Assembly (NCBI GenBank): GCA_910585165.1
Contig: CAJUBX010000013.1
Location: 1-35,402, forward strand
DNA: 35,402 nt
Direction: 5' to 3'
Origin: an uncultured Oscillibacter sp.
GTDB taxonomy: Bacteria; Bacillota; Clostridia; Oscillospirales; Oscillospiraceae
Shown: piece by piece, positions 21,545 to 30,055 of the stretch
Position numbering within the stretch: position 1 is the stretch's first letter
Layout: each line of letters starts with the position of its first letter
Program-made: the position numbers and the translations under genes
The notes under the pieces: model-generated
Database searches by the model: none
Told to the model about the DNA's origin: nothing
Seen by the model: only the letters and a program-made list of their open reading frames with translations

Positions 21545-22384
21545 ATGACTTGTAAAATTGTGAGCGACAGCAGCTGCGACCTTCGGATGGGCGGCTTTGA
21601 CGGCGGTGAGGTCCTTTTTGAGACGGTTCCCCTGCGGCTCCAGGTGGGGGAGCGGGAGTTTATTGACAACGACGAGCTGGAGATTCCCCAGCTTCTGGGG
21701 GCCATGGCCCAGGAGAAGGCTGCCGCCTCCACCGCCTGCCCCTCTCCCGCCGCCTTTGCCAGGGCCTTTGCGGAGGGGGACCGGGTGGTGTGCTTCACCA
21801 TCTCCGCCAATCTCTCCGGCACGTACAACGCCGCCGTGCTGGGCCGGGACATGGCGCTGGAAGAGCACCCGGAGAAGGAGATCTGCGTCATCGACTCCAA
21901 GGCCACGGCGGGGGCCATGGTGCTTTTGATCCGCCGGGCGAAGCAGCTGCTGGAGGCCGGGGGGGATTTTGAGGATATCTGCGCCCAGCTGCGGCTGTAC
22001 CAGGCGGCGCTGCGGACCTGCTTCACCCTGGAGAATTTCGACAACCTCATTAAAAACGGGCGGATGCGCCCGCTGGTGGGAACGCTGCTCCACTCTCTGG
22101 GCATTCACGTCATCGCCGACGCCACGCCCCAGGGCACCATCCATGTGGCGGGCAAGGCCCGGGGGGAGGCCAAGACCTACCAGGCCATCACGGCGCTGAT
22201 GCGGGACAGCAAGGACTGCACCGGGGCGGAGGTCATCCTCTGCCACTGCGAGAATCTGACCGGGGCGCTGAAGCTCAAGGAGCAGATTTTGCGTGACCTG
22301 CCCGTCAAGAGCGTGGAGCTGCTGCCCTGCCGGGGCCTCACCAGCTTTTACGCCATGGAAAAGGGCCTGATTGTGGGGTACTGA
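21545..22384 (+). CDS. DegV-family fatty-acid-binding protein
   Basis: A 279-residue protein from ATG 21545 (MTCKIVSDSSCDL). DegV proteins (FakB-like) bind a long-chain fatty acid between two domains and, with the kinase FakA, feed exogenous fatty acids into phospholipid synthesis. Visible signatures: the N-terminal IVSDSSCDL, VCFTISANLSGTYNAA (about 85-100) that binds the carboxylate, and FTLENFDNLIKNGRM (about 162-176). A GTG three codons upstream is in frame but has no ribosome binding site; the chosen ATG has only a weak GGGGTG. It is monocistronic, with its own promoter and a strong terminator. No fakA is in the window. Confidence 0.92.
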   Translation: MTCKIVSDSSCDLRMGGFDGGEVLFETVPLRLQVGEREFIDNDELEIPQLLGAMAQEKAAASTACPSPAAFARAFAEGDRVVCFTISANLSGTYNAAVLGRDMALEEHPEKEICVIDSKATAGAMVLLIRRAKQLLEAGGDFEDICAQLRLYQAALRTCFTLENFDNLIKNGRMRPLVGTLLHSLGIHVIADATPQGTIHVAGKARGEAKTYQAITALMRDSKDCTGAEVILCHCENLTGALKLKEQILRDLPVKSVELLPCRGLTSFYAMEKGLIVGY

Positions 22385-22403
22385 ACGCCGTTTATAAAGG
22401 CCG

Positions 22404-22437
22404 GGGCGCGCCGTCTTTCGCGGCGCGCCCTTTTTTT
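22404..22437 (+). terminator. Strong intrinsic terminator of degV
   Basis: A 10-bp GC stem GGGCGCGCCG/CGGCGCGCCC with a 7-base loop, followed by seven T residues. Confidence 0.92.
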
Positions 22438-22506
22438 GCCTCTGGGGCAGGGGTTTGTAAATTTTTTCGATTCTGCCCAAATTTTTATAGCGTCCGCCCG
22501 CCAGGT

Positions 22507-22516
22507 GTGCTATACT
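22507..22516 (+). promoter_or_regulatory. Extended -10 element before zapA
   Basis: TGC-TATACT (TATACT at 22511-22516) is an extended -10 about 60 bases upstream of zapA. No usable -35 is seen at the right distance. Confidence 0.45.
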
Positions 22517-22575
22517 GTACGCTGTTAAATTACGCAGTCCGCCGGGAAACCGTCGGGACAAAGGAGGTCTCTTTT

Positions 22576-22908
22576 ATGGCAAACCGCGTTGTTGTGACCA
22601 TCTGTGGAGAGGAGTACACCTTCGTGGCGGAGGAGTCCCCCTCCTATATGCAGAAGGTGGGCGCTTACGTGGGCGACAAAATGGACGAGGTGCTCAACAG
22701 CACCCGGGTGGGCCGGACCGACGCCGCCGTCCTCACCGCCGCCAACATCGCCGACGAGCTGTTCAAGGCCCAGGCCGCCGCCGAGCAGCTCCGCCGCCAG
22801 ATCAAGGGGTATCTGGACGAGGCCGGGAAGGCCCAGGGCCAGGTCAACGAGCTGAAGCGGGAGGTCGTCCGCCTCCAGCAGCGCCTGGACAGCCGGGGCT
22901 CCAAGTGA
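22576..22908 (+). CDS. zapA: Cell-division protein ZapA
   Basis: A 110-residue protein from ATG 22576 (MANRVVVTICGEEYTFVAEESPSYMQKVGAYV), after AAGGAGG. ZapA binds FtsZ filaments and promotes Z-ring bundling. The N-terminal globular part (about 1-50: beta strands then the YVGDKMDEV helix) and the long C-terminal coiled coil (about 60-105) are the normal ZapA plan. The stop overlaps the GTG start of the U32 gene (GTGA), an arrangement also common in other Clostridia, where zapA is followed by a U32 gene. The in-frame extension upstream to 22507 lies across the promoter and was rejected. Confidence 0.93.
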   Translation: MANRVVVTICGEEYTFVAEESPSYMQKVGAYVGDKMDEVLNSTRVGRTDAAVLTAANIADELFKAQAAAEQLRRQIKGYLDEAGKAQGQVNELKREVVRLQQRLDSRGSK

Positions 22909-25010
22909 GGGCGGACCGCCCCAAGGGGCCGGAGCTGCCGGCTCCCGCCGGATCGCCGGAGCTGCTGGCTCCCGCCGGATCGCCGGAGGCGCTGAAAGCC
23001 GCCGTGGACCACGGCGCGAAGGCCGTGTATCTTGGCTGGGGGGCCTTCAACGCCCGCCGGGGCGCCCGGAATTTCTCGGAGGAGGAGTTCGCCCAGGCGG
23101 CGGCTTACTGCCATATCCGGGGCGTGCGGGTCTTCCTCACGCTGAATATTCTGCTTACGGACCGGGAGCTGCCCGCCGCCCTGGAAACCGCCCGGACCGC
23201 CTCCCGGCTGGGGGTGGACGCGGTGCTGGTCCAGGACTGGGGCCTTTTTGCCCTGCTCCGCGCCGCCCTGCCGGACCTGCCCCTCCACGCCAGCACGCAG
23301 ATGAGCCTCTTTACCTCCGGCGGCGCCAATGAGATCGCCGCCGGGGGCTGCCGGCGGGTAGTGCTGGCCCGGGAGTGCTCCAAGGAGGAGACGGCGGCCA
23401 TCTGCGAAAGCTGCCCTGCGGAAGTGGAAGTCTTCGTCCACGGGGCCCTGTGCATGTGCTATTCCGGCCAATGCGCCATGAGCGCCTTAATCGGCGGCCG
23501 CTCCGGCAACCGGGGCCGCTGCGCCCAGCCCTGCCGCCTGCCCTACGGGGTCAACGGGGCGGCAAAGGAGGGCCGCCCCCTGAGCTTAAAGGACTCCTGC
23601 ATGGCGGACCATCTCCGGGAGATGGGGGACATGGGGGTTTCCTGCCTGAAAATCGAGGGACGGATGAAAAGCCCCGGCTACGTGGCCGCCGTTACGGAGG
23701 TGTACGCCCGGCTTCTGGAGGAGGGGCGGGGGCCCACGGCGGAGGAACAGGAGGCCCTGGAGCGGGCCTTCTCCCGCTCCGGCTTTACCGACGCCTACTG
23801 GCGGGGCCGCAAGGGCCCGGACATGCTGGGCTTTCGCCCGGAGAACGCCGCCGCCGCGGGGGACCCCCTCCCCGCCGGAACGGACCGCCGGATTCCCGTG
23901 AGGCTTACCTGCGCGGTGAAGGCCGGGACTCCCTGCTCCCTGACGGCGGAGGACGGCCTGGGAAACCGCGCCGCCGTCACGGGGCCCGTGCCGGAGCCCG
24001 CCGGGAAGCGGCCCCTGACGGCGGAGGACCTCTCCGCCCGCCTGGAAAAGACCGGGGGCACCCCCTACCGGGCCGTCGTGGACCCGGCGGAGGATATCGC
24101 CCTGGACCCCGGTCTCTACCTCTCCGCCGCCGCCGTCAACGAATTGCGGCGGAAGGCTCTGGAGGCCCTCAGCGCCGCCCGGTGCGCCCCGCCGGTCCGC
24201 CGGGAGTGCCCGCCCCCTCCCCTGCCGGAGGAGGACCGCTCTGCGGCGGAGCCCCGTTTCACCGTCTCCGTGGCCTCCGCCGCCCAATTGACCGGGGGCC
24301 TTCTGGATTTCCGCCCCGCCCGGACCTATGTGCCCCTGGAGCTGCTGGCGGAGCTTTCCTCCCTGCCTCCGGCTGAGACGGAATACTGCGCGGTTCTTCC
24401 CCGCGTCTGGCGGGACAAGGACGAGGACCTGCTCCGCCGCTGGCTGGAAAAGGCCCGGACCCTGGGGGTTTCCGGGCTTCTCCTTGGAAACCTGGGGCAT
24501 TTCCCCCTGGTCCGGGGAATGGGCTTCCGCCTCTACGGGGATTACGGGCTCAACGTCTTCAACAGCCGCTCCCTGGCCTTTCTCCGGGAGAAGGGGCTGG
24601 AATCCGCCTGCCTCTCCTTTGAGCTGCGCTTTTCCCAGCTGCGGGACCTGCGGAAGCTTCTCCCCGCCGAGGCCGTTGTCTATGGCCGCCTGCCGCTGAT
24701 GCTTACGGAAAACTGCCTGATTCAAAACAGCGCCGGCTGCCGCTGCGGCCAGCCCAATTTTTTGAACGACCGCACCGGGGCGGCCTTTCCCCTCCTCCCC
24801 GCCTTCGGCTGCCGGACGGAGGTGGAGAATTCCCGCCCCCTGTGGCTGGCGGACCTCCCGGAGTACAAGGGCCTGGGCCTTTCCTGGGCCCGCCTCCGCT
24901 TCACCACGGAAACGGCGGAGGAGTGCGTCCGGGTTTACCGGGCCTATCTGGAAGGGGCCCCCGCCGCCGGGGCGTTCACCCGTGGGCTGTACCGGCGGGG
25001 CGTGGAGTAG
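22905..25010 (+). CDS. U32 peptidase-family protein with DUF3656 (RlhA-like RNA hydroxylation)
   Basis: A 701-residue protein. The U32 core has PELLAPAGSPEALKAAV (about 18-34), AVYLGWGAFNARRGARNF, HASTQMSLFTSGGANEI, VLARECSKEE and EVFVHGALCMCYSGQCAMSALIGGRSGNRGRCAQPCRLPY with several conserved Cys. A DUF3656-like middle region and a second half with LTENCLIQNSAGCRCG follow. Long U32 proteins with DUF3656 resemble E. coli RlhA, which hydroxylates C2501 of 23S rRNA; related shorter ones (TrhP) hydroxylate tRNA. That role is inferred here. The start is GTG 22905, overlapping the zapA stop; no separate ribosome binding site is obvious. The extreme N-terminus contains a 27-bp in-frame tandem duplication. 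Confidence 0.9.
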   Translation: MRADRPKGPELPAPAGSPELLAPAGSPEALKAAVDHGAKAVYLGWGAFNARRGARNFSEEEFAQAAAYCHIRGVRVFLTLNILLTDRELPAALETARTASRLGVDAVLVQDWGLFALLRAALPDLPLHASTQMSLFTSGGANEIAAGGCRRVVLARECSKEETAAICESCPAEVEVFVHGALCMCYSGQCAMSALIGGRSGNRGRCAQPCRLPYGVNGAAKEGRPLSLKDSCMADHLREMGDMGVSCLKIEGRMKSPGYVAAVTEVYARLLEEGRGPTAEEQEALERAFSRSGFTDAYWRGRKGPDMLGFRPENAAAAGDPLPAGTDRRIPVRLTCAVKAGTPCSLTAEDGLGNRAAVTGPVPEPAGKRPLTAEDLSARLEKTGGTPYRAVVDPAEDIALDPGLYLSAAAVNELRRKALEALSAARCAPPVRRECPPPPLPEEDRSAAEPRFTVSVASAAQLTGGLLDFRPARTYVPLELLAELSSLPPAETEYCAVLPRVWRDKDEDLLRRWLEKARTLGVSGLLLGNLGHFPLVRGMGFRLYGDYGLNVFNSRSLAFLREKGLESACLSFELRFSQLRDLRKLLPAEAVVYGRLPLMLTENCLIQNSAGCRCGQPNFLNDRTGAAFPLLPAFGCRTEVENSRPLWLADLPEYKGLGLSWARLRFTTETAEECVRVYRAYLEGAPAAGAFTRGLYRRGVE
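22928..22981 (+). repeat. 27-bp in-frame tandem duplication at the start of the U32 gene
   Basis: Two adjacent 27-base units (22928-22954, 22955-22981) differ at one position and encode PELPAPAGS-PELLAPAGS. The family has one such PELLAPAGS segment, the first strand of its barrel. The second unit is in the expected place; the first is extra. Confidence 0.85.
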
Positions 25011-25054
25011 GGAAAGGCCCCTTCATAAAAATATCATCCCACAGGAGCGTTGAC

Positions 25055-25492
25055 ATGAGAGAAAGCAAGGAATTAAAGGTAAAATACTTTGTGGAGGACC
25101 TGGAGGAGCTTTGCTGCGTCCCTGGGTCCGACTGGGTGGACCTGCGGGCGGCGGAGGACGTGGTTTTAAAAGCCGGGGAATTCCGGCTGATTCCCCTGGG
25201 CATTGCCGTGGCCCTGCCGGAGGGGTACGAGGCCCACGTGGTTCCCCGGAGCTCCACCTTTAAAAATTACGGCCTTTTACAGGCCAACTCCATGGGCGTG
25301 GTGGACGGGTCCTACCGGGGGGACGGGGACCAGTGGCGCTGGCCCGCCTATGCCACCCGGGACGCGGCAATTCCGAAAAACGCCCGGCTCTGCCAGTTCC
25401 GCATTGTGGAGAACCAGCCCCCCCTGCGCTTTACCCGGGTGGAGCGGCTGGAGGGTCCCGACCGGGGGGGCTTCGGCTCCACCGGGAAGTGA
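25055..25492 (+). CDS. dut: dUTP diphosphatase (dUTPase)
   Basis: A 145-residue trimeric-type dUTPase. It hydrolyses dUTP to dUMP and PPi, keeping uracil out of DNA and supplying dUMP for dTMP synthesis. The five family motifs are in order: VDLRAAED (28-35), PRSSTFKNYGL (64-74), GVVDGSYRGD (81-90, catalytic Asp 84), ARLCQFRIV (110-118) and RGGFGSTGK (137-145), whose Phe and Gly close over the substrate. Start at 25055 after CAGGAGC; the longer in-frame reading runs back into the U32 gene and was rejected. It is 44 bases after the U32 gene. A perfect 18-bp palindrome starts directly after the stop. Confidence 0.95.
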   Translation: MRESKELKVKYFVEDLEELCCVPGSDWVDLRAAEDVVLKAGEFRLIPLGIAVALPEGYEAHVVPRSSTFKNYGLLQANSMGVVDGSYRGDGDQWRWPAYATRDAAIPKNARLCQFRIVENQPPLRFTRVERLEGPDRGGFGSTGK

Positions 25493-25572
25493 CGTTTCCT
25501 GCAGGAAACGCCGCCAAAAGAACGCTGGCCCGCTCTGCCTGCCCGGCGGCCAGCCGGGTAAACAGCGGCGGC
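25493..25572 (+). other. Palindrome and nested stems between dut and maf
   Basis: CGTTTCCTGCAGGAAACG (25493-25510) is a perfect 18-bp palindrome starting right after the dut stop. Next, GCCGCC (25510-25515) pairs with GGCGGC (25567-25572), enclosing GCTGGCC/GGCCAGC (25524-25554). It may act as an operon-internal attenuator or processing signal. There is no T-run after the palindrome. Confidence 0.55.
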
Positions 25573-25601
25573 AGCTAAACATGGATTTGAGGTAAACATC
25601 A

Positions 25602-26177
25602 ATGTCACAAATTGTTTTAGCGTCCGCCTCCCCCCGGCGGAGGGAGCTTTTGGAGCGCATCGGCCTGACGGATTTCATTGTCCGGGTCCCGGAGGTGGAG
25701 GAGTCCTTCCCCCAGGGGCTGACCCCGCCGGAGGTGGTGGCCTATATCTCCCGGGAGAAGGCGGAGGCCGCGGCCCGGCTCTGCGGGGCGGAGGATATTG
25801 TCATTACCGCCGACACCATGGTCTTTCTGGACCAGGCCCGTCTGGGCAAGCCCCGGGACGAGGCTCACGCCCTGGAAATGCTCACCGCCCTCCAGGGGCG
25901 CAGGCATACCGTCTGCACCGGGGTCACCGTCTGCCAAGGGGCGAAGCGCCTTACGGAAAGCGAATCCACCAGCGTGTTCTTCCGCCCTGCCACGGAGGAA
26001 GAGCTCCGGCGCTACATCGCCACCGGGGAGCCCATGGACAAGGCCGGGGCCTACGGCGTTCAGGGCCGGGGGGCGCTGCTGGTGGAGCGTCTGGAGGGGG
26101 ACTTCTTCAACGTCATGGGCCTCCCGGTTCTCCGGCTGGCCCGGATGCTGGAAAAATTCGGCGTTTTCCTGCTGTGA
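25602..26177 (+). CDS. maf: Maf-family nucleotide pyrophosphatase
   Basis: A 191-residue protein with the Maf signature at the N-terminus (IVLASASPRRRELL), the catalytic-site segment VITADTMVFLD (about 67-77, Asp 70), GKPRDEAHALEML, and PMDKAGAYGVQGRG near 145-158. Maf proteins hydrolyse dTTP/UTP or modified nucleotides and act at septation in Bacillus. It lies directly before mreC, as in the classical maf-radC-mreBCD cluster, but radC and mreB are not here. A TTGAGGT site is upstream. It follows dut, another house-cleaning pyrophosphatase. Confidence 0.94.
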   Translation: MSQIVLASASPRRRELLERIGLTDFIVRVPEVEESFPQGLTPPEVVAYISREKAEAAARLCGAEDIVITADTMVFLDQARLGKPRDEAHALEMLTALQGRRHTVCTGVTVCQGAKRLTESESTSVFFRPATEEELRRYIATGEPMDKAGAYGVQGRGALLVERLEGDFFNVMGLPVLRLARMLEKFGVFLL

Positions 26178-26228
26178 CTCCCCGTTTCCCCTGTTCTCTT
26201 TCATCTTCGGCCTTAATAGGTGATCGGA

Positions 26229-27071
26229 TTGAAAAATTTCCTGAAACAGCACGGGCTCTGGATTCTCTTTGCCGCCGCCGTTCTCTCGGTATCCCTGGCG
26301 GTGATGTCGGTATTCAGCGCCAACGCCTCCCCGCTGGTCAACCTGACGGGGATTCTGGTCTCGCCCTTCCGGGCGGGGTACACGGCGGCTGCCAACTGGT
26401 TCAACGATTTGCAGAATTATTATAAGGACACCACGGACCTGCTGGCGGAAAACGCCGCCCTCCGCCAGCAGATTGCCAAGGACGCTGAGACCATCCGGGA
26501 GGCGGAGGCCGCCGTGGAGGAAAACAAGCTCCTCCACCAGCTGCTGGACCTGACCCAGAAGCGCCGGGACCTGACGGATTTCGAGGCCTGCATGGTGACG
26601 GAGCACGCCTCCACCAACTGGACCTCCTCCCTGACGCTGAACAAGGGGACCTCCCTGGACATCGCGGCGGGGGACTGCGTCATCGACGCCTGCGGGAACC
26701 TGGTGGGGGTGGTCAGCCAGGCGGGAACCAACTGGTCCACCGTGCTGACCCTGGTGGATACGGACACCTCCCTGGGCGCCCAGGTTTTCCGGACCAAGGA
26801 ACTGGGAGTGGCCCAAGGGGACTTCTCCATGATGCGGAAGGACCGCCTGCGGCTGGATTACCTTCCGGCGGACTGCACCCTGCTGCCCGGGGACATCGTG
26901 GTGACCTCTGGCCTGAACGGGTACTATCCCTCCGGGCTGGTCATCGGCTCGGTGGAGGAGGTGCGGGTGGACGATTCCGGCGCGGCGTCTTACGCCATTT
27001 TAGTCCCGGAGACGGACCTGGCCGCCCTGACGGAGGTCTTCGTCATCAAATCCTTTGAGATTGTCACCTGA
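26229..27071 (+). CDS. mreC: Rod-shape-determining protein MreC
   Basis: A 280-residue protein. It has an N-terminal membrane helix (about 8-28, LWILFAAAVLSVSLAVMSVF), a coiled coil (about 60-105) and then the beta-barrel MreC domain (about 110-275), including TSSLTLNKGTSLDIAAGDCVI, GNLVGVVSQAG and PGDIVVTSGLNGYYPSGLVIG. MreC links the cytoplasmic MreB track to PBP2 and other wall enzymes. A GTG at 26220 is in frame, but AGGTGAT (26218-26224) lies over it and just before TTG 26229, so TTG is preferred; the protein then begins MKNFLKQHG. mreD and PBP2 follow. Confidence 0.92.
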   Translation: MKNFLKQHGLWILFAAAVLSVSLAVMSVFSANASPLVNLTGILVSPFRAGYTAAANWFNDLQNYYKDTTDLLAENAALRQQIAKDAETIREAEAAVEENKLLHQLLDLTQKRRDLTDFEACMVTEHASTNWTSSLTLNKGTSLDIAAGDCVIDACGNLVGVVSQAGTNWSTVLTLVDTDTSLGAQVFRTKELGVAQGDFSMMRKDRLRLDYLPADCTLLPGDIVVTSGLNGYYPSGLVIGSVEEVRVDDSGAASYAILVPETDLAALTEVFVIKSFEIVT

Positions 27072-27180
27072 TCTGTCCCAGGGCCCTCCCGCCCCGCAGC
27101 GGGAGCCCTTCCCCCCTGCCCCGCCTCTCTCCCCGGCGGGCGCCGGTTTATCCGGGGATTTCGGATGAAAGGATCTTTTC

Positions 27181-27693
27181 ATGATCGCGAGAAACGAAAC
27201 CATTTTCAAATGGGCCCTTTACGCCGCCGCCACGGCCCTGTGTTTTCTTATCCAGGGCAGCTTTCTCCAGCGGCTGGAGCTCTGGGGGGTCATTCCCTTT
27301 CTCTACCCCCTCCTGGCGGCGGTCCCCGCCACCTTCCAGGGGCCCCTGGCGGGGACCGTTTTCTCTTTGTGCGTGGGGCTTGTGTGCGATTTCCTCCTGC
27401 CCGGACCCATCCCCTGCCTGTATACCCTGATTTTCCCCCTCATCGGCCTTTGCGCCGGGCTTTTGTCCCAAGGTCTTCTGCCCGCGGGGTTTCTCTGCTC
27501 TCTGGCCGCCGCCGCAGCCGCCTTTTTGCTGACGGACAGCTTCCGCTGTCTTGTCCTCTGGATGCGGGGCAAGGCCGCCTGGCAGGCCGGGGCCCTGGTC
27601 ATGGTCCGGGAGTTCTGCGTGGCCGCCCCCTTTGTCATTCCCCTGACCCTGCTTTACCGCGCCGTATACCGGCGCACGCATTTCGACGATTGA
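27181..27693 (+). CDS. mreD: Rod-shape-determining protein MreD
   Basis: A 170-residue, highly hydrophobic protein with about five membrane helices (roughly 12-28, 38-55, 57-75, 80-105 and 140-160), the usual size of MreD. It acts with MreC and PBP2 in the elongasome. The sequence is weakly conserved in this family, so position between mreC and PBP2 carries much of the evidence. A modest AAAGGAT site precedes the ATG. The 109-base gap after mreC contains a small hairpin, CTCCCGC/GCGGGAG (about 27085-27105). Confidence 0.88.
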   Translation: MIARNETIFKWALYAAATALCFLIQGSFLQRLELWGVIPFLYPLLAAVPATFQGPLAGTVFSLCVGLVCDFLLPGPIPCLYTLIFPLIGLCAGLLSQGLLPAGFLCSLAAAAAAFLLTDSFRCLVLWMRGKAAWQAGALVMVREFCVAAPFVIPLTLLYRAVYRRTHFDD

Positions 27694-27712
27694 CGATTCA
27701 GAAAGGATTTCC

Positions 27713-29896
27713 ATGGACCGCAAGGAAATGCAGAATACCCGGCTTTACCTGCTGGCCGCCTTCCTGGTGCTGGCGCTGACCGCCTACCTGTTCGTGCTTT
27801 ACGACGTGCAGGTCATCCACCACGAGAAGTACGCCGCCCAGGCCGTCCGCTCCATTGTCCGCCCGGAGAAGGTGGAGGCCTCCCGGGGCATCCTCACCGA
27901 CCGCAACGGAAAGCCCCTGGTCTCCAACCGCTCCACCTACAACCTGACCTTTGACGCCGATCTCCTCCGCCCGGGGGACGACGGCAACGGGGCCATTTTG
28001 CGCCTGGTGCAGCTCTGCCAGCAGGAGGGCGTTGCCTGGAACGACAACCTGCCCATCTCCCGGCTGGCCCCTTACCGCTACACCGTGGACCAGCTGGACG
28101 GCCAGCAGAAAAAGCTCTTCCTGGCCTATCTCAAGACCCTGAAGCCCTGCGCGGAGGCCCTGGGCCAATTCCTGCTCCGCCATCCGGAGGCCATCTCCGC
28201 CCCGGAGCCGGAGATGGAGGCGGAAGACCCCTCCGCCCCGGAGCCCAGCCCCGAGAAACGGGCCCAGGCCCTTTTGGAGCGCCTCAGTGTGGCGGACCTG
28301 ACGGCGGATTTGCTGGTGGAGGCCGGGGTCACCCCCGCCCAGCTCATCGGCGCCATGCGGCAGGAGCTGGATATCCCGGAGGACTACACCATGACTCAGG
28401 CCCGGATGGTGCTGGGGGTCCAGTATGAGCTCTCCGTGCGGAAGCTGGACAATTACGCGGCCTACGTCCTGGCCCAGGACATCGGCACGCCCTTCATCTC
28501 CCTCCTCAGCGACGGGAACTACGCCGGGGCCAAGGTGACCCTCTCCTCCGTCCGGGAGTATGAGACCAAATACGCCGCCCATGTCCTGGGGTACGTGGGC
28601 AGCATCGGCATTGAGGACGATTACCCCTCCTTAAAGAAAAAGGGCTACGATTACGACGATTTAATCGGAAAGGAAGGGGCGGAGCTGGCCTTTGAGGAGT
28701 ACCTCAAGGGCCGGGACGGCCGCCGCATGGTCTCCACCAACAGCGAGGGCAAGGTCACCGGGGAATACTATTATACGGAGCCCGTCCCCGGCAACATTGT
28801 GGAGCTGACCATCGACCTGGATTTCCAGGCCCAGGTGGAGGGCTTTTTGGAGGAGACCGTCACCCGCCTCAACGCCGACGGCGACGAAAAGCGGGGCGCG
28901 GGGGCGGCGGTGGTGAAGGTCGGCACCGGGGAGGTGCTGGCCCTGGCCTCCTACCCTTCCTACGACCTTGCCACCTTCCGCCGGAGCGAAAATTACGCCG
29001 CCGTCAGCACCGACCCCCGGTCCCCCCTTTTCAACCGGGCAACCATCGGCAAATACCCTCCCGGCTCCACCCTGAAGCCCTTTACCGCCATGGCGGCGCT
29101 GCTGGACGGCAAGGTCACCCTGACGGAAAAAATCAAGGACACCGGCAAATGGGTCTATCCCCGGGACGAGAACAGCTTCAGCTGGTGCTGGAAACGTTCC
29201 GGCCACGGAAACCAGACCGTCACCCAGGCCATCACCAACTCCTGCAACTACTTCTTCTCCGAGCTGGGCTACCGCATGACCATGGACGGCCTGCGGGAGT
29301 ATCTGGTTCAGTTCGGCCTTGGAGAAAAGACGGGCATTGAGATTCCCGAGACCGCCGGGCTTCTGCCAGAAAACCCCCAGGGCCAGGATCAGGCCCCCTG
29401 GGCCGCTTACGGCCAGGGCACCCAGCTTTACTCCCCCCTCCAGCTGGCCAACTATATCGCCACCCTGGTTTCCGGCGGGGAGCATTGCCAGGCCCACCTG
29501 CTCAAGGCCGTCAAGACCTATGACAATTCCGAGGTGGTGGCGGTGGGCAATACGGAGCCCGTCAACCGGCTGGACATCAGCAGCGACTACCTGAACGCGG
29601 TGAAGCTGGGCATGAAGGGCCTGGTGGAGGGCACCCTCTCCCCCTACTTTCGAAGCTGCGTAGTTACCGCCGGAGCGAAAACCGGCACCTCCCAGGTTCA
29701 GGCGGACACGAAGAACCACGGCGTGTTTGTCTGCTTTGCCCCCTACGACGACCCGGAAATCGCCGTGGCCATCGCCATCGAGCGGGCAGACGCCGGCGCG
29801 GCCCTGGCCTCCACCGCCGTGAATATTCTGAACGCCTACTTCACTCCCTCCGAGGACGGCCTGGCCGTCACCGGGGAAAACCAGCTCCTGCCCTGA
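27713..29896 (+). CDS. mrdA: Penicillin-binding protein 2 (elongation-specific transpeptidase)
   Basis: A 727-residue class B PBP. An N-terminal membrane helix (about 11-31) is followed by the pedestal/dimerisation region starting RSIVRPEKVEASRGILTDRNGKPL, with a Pro/Glu-rich insert at about 163-185. The transpeptidase domain shows SxxK as PGSTLKPF (S452, K455), SxN as SCN (S510, N512) and KTG as AKTGTSQ (K656-G658). It cross-links peptidoglycan during lateral growth together with MreC, MreD and RodA. The gene starts 19 bases after mreD. A parS site begins one base after its stop, and the GH13 gene that follows has its own ribosome binding site 160 bases on. Confidence 0.94.
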   Translation: MDRKEMQNTRLYLLAAFLVLALTAYLFVLYDVQVIHHEKYAAQAVRSIVRPEKVEASRGILTDRNGKPLVSNRSTYNLTFDADLLRPGDDGNGAILRLVQLCQQEGVAWNDNLPISRLAPYRYTVDQLDGQQKKLFLAYLKTLKPCAEALGQFLLRHPEAISAPEPEMEAEDPSAPEPSPEKRAQALLERLSVADLTADLLVEAGVTPAQLIGAMRQELDIPEDYTMTQARMVLGVQYELSVRKLDNYAAYVLAQDIGTPFISLLSDGNYAGAKVTLSSVREYETKYAAHVLGYVGSIGIEDDYPSLKKKGYDYDDLIGKEGAELAFEEYLKGRDGRRMVSTNSEGKVTGEYYYTEPVPGNIVELTIDLDFQAQVEGFLEETVTRLNADGDEKRGAGAAVVKVGTGEVLALASYPSYDLATFRRSENYAAVSTDPRSPLFNRATIGKYPPGSTLKPFTAMAALLDGKVTLTEKIKDTGKWVYPRDENSFSWCWKRSGHGNQTVTQAITNSCNYFFSELGYRMTMDGLREYLVQFGLGEKTGIEIPETAGLLPENPQGQDQAPWAAYGQGTQLYSPLQLANYIATLVSGGEHCQAHLLKAVKTYDNSEVVAVGNTEPVNRLDISSDYLNAVKLGMKGLVEGTLSPYFRSCVVTAGAKTGTSQVQADTKNHGVFVCFAPYDDPEIAVAIAIERADAGAALASTAVNILNAYFTPSEDGLAVTGENQLLP

Positions 29897-29897
29897 T

Positions 29898-29913
29898 TGT
29901 TTCACGTGAAACG
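29898..29913. promoter_or_regulatory. parS site 1
   Basis: TGTTTCACGTGAAACG, 15/16 to TGTTTCACGTGAAACA, the Spo0J/ParB centromere palindrome. It lies one base beyond the PBP2 stop. Confidence 0.93.
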
Positions 29914-30055
29914 CCGCCGGGGCAGTCTCCCCCGCTTTTGGCCAATGCCGAAAGCCCGCCCATTGCGCTGTCCCTCCAATTCCCACTGCAAACGCTTCGC
30001 CGGTTTGCGCCGGGGAGCCCGTTCCCCTCAATCCTACCAACAAGGAGTTTTTTGA

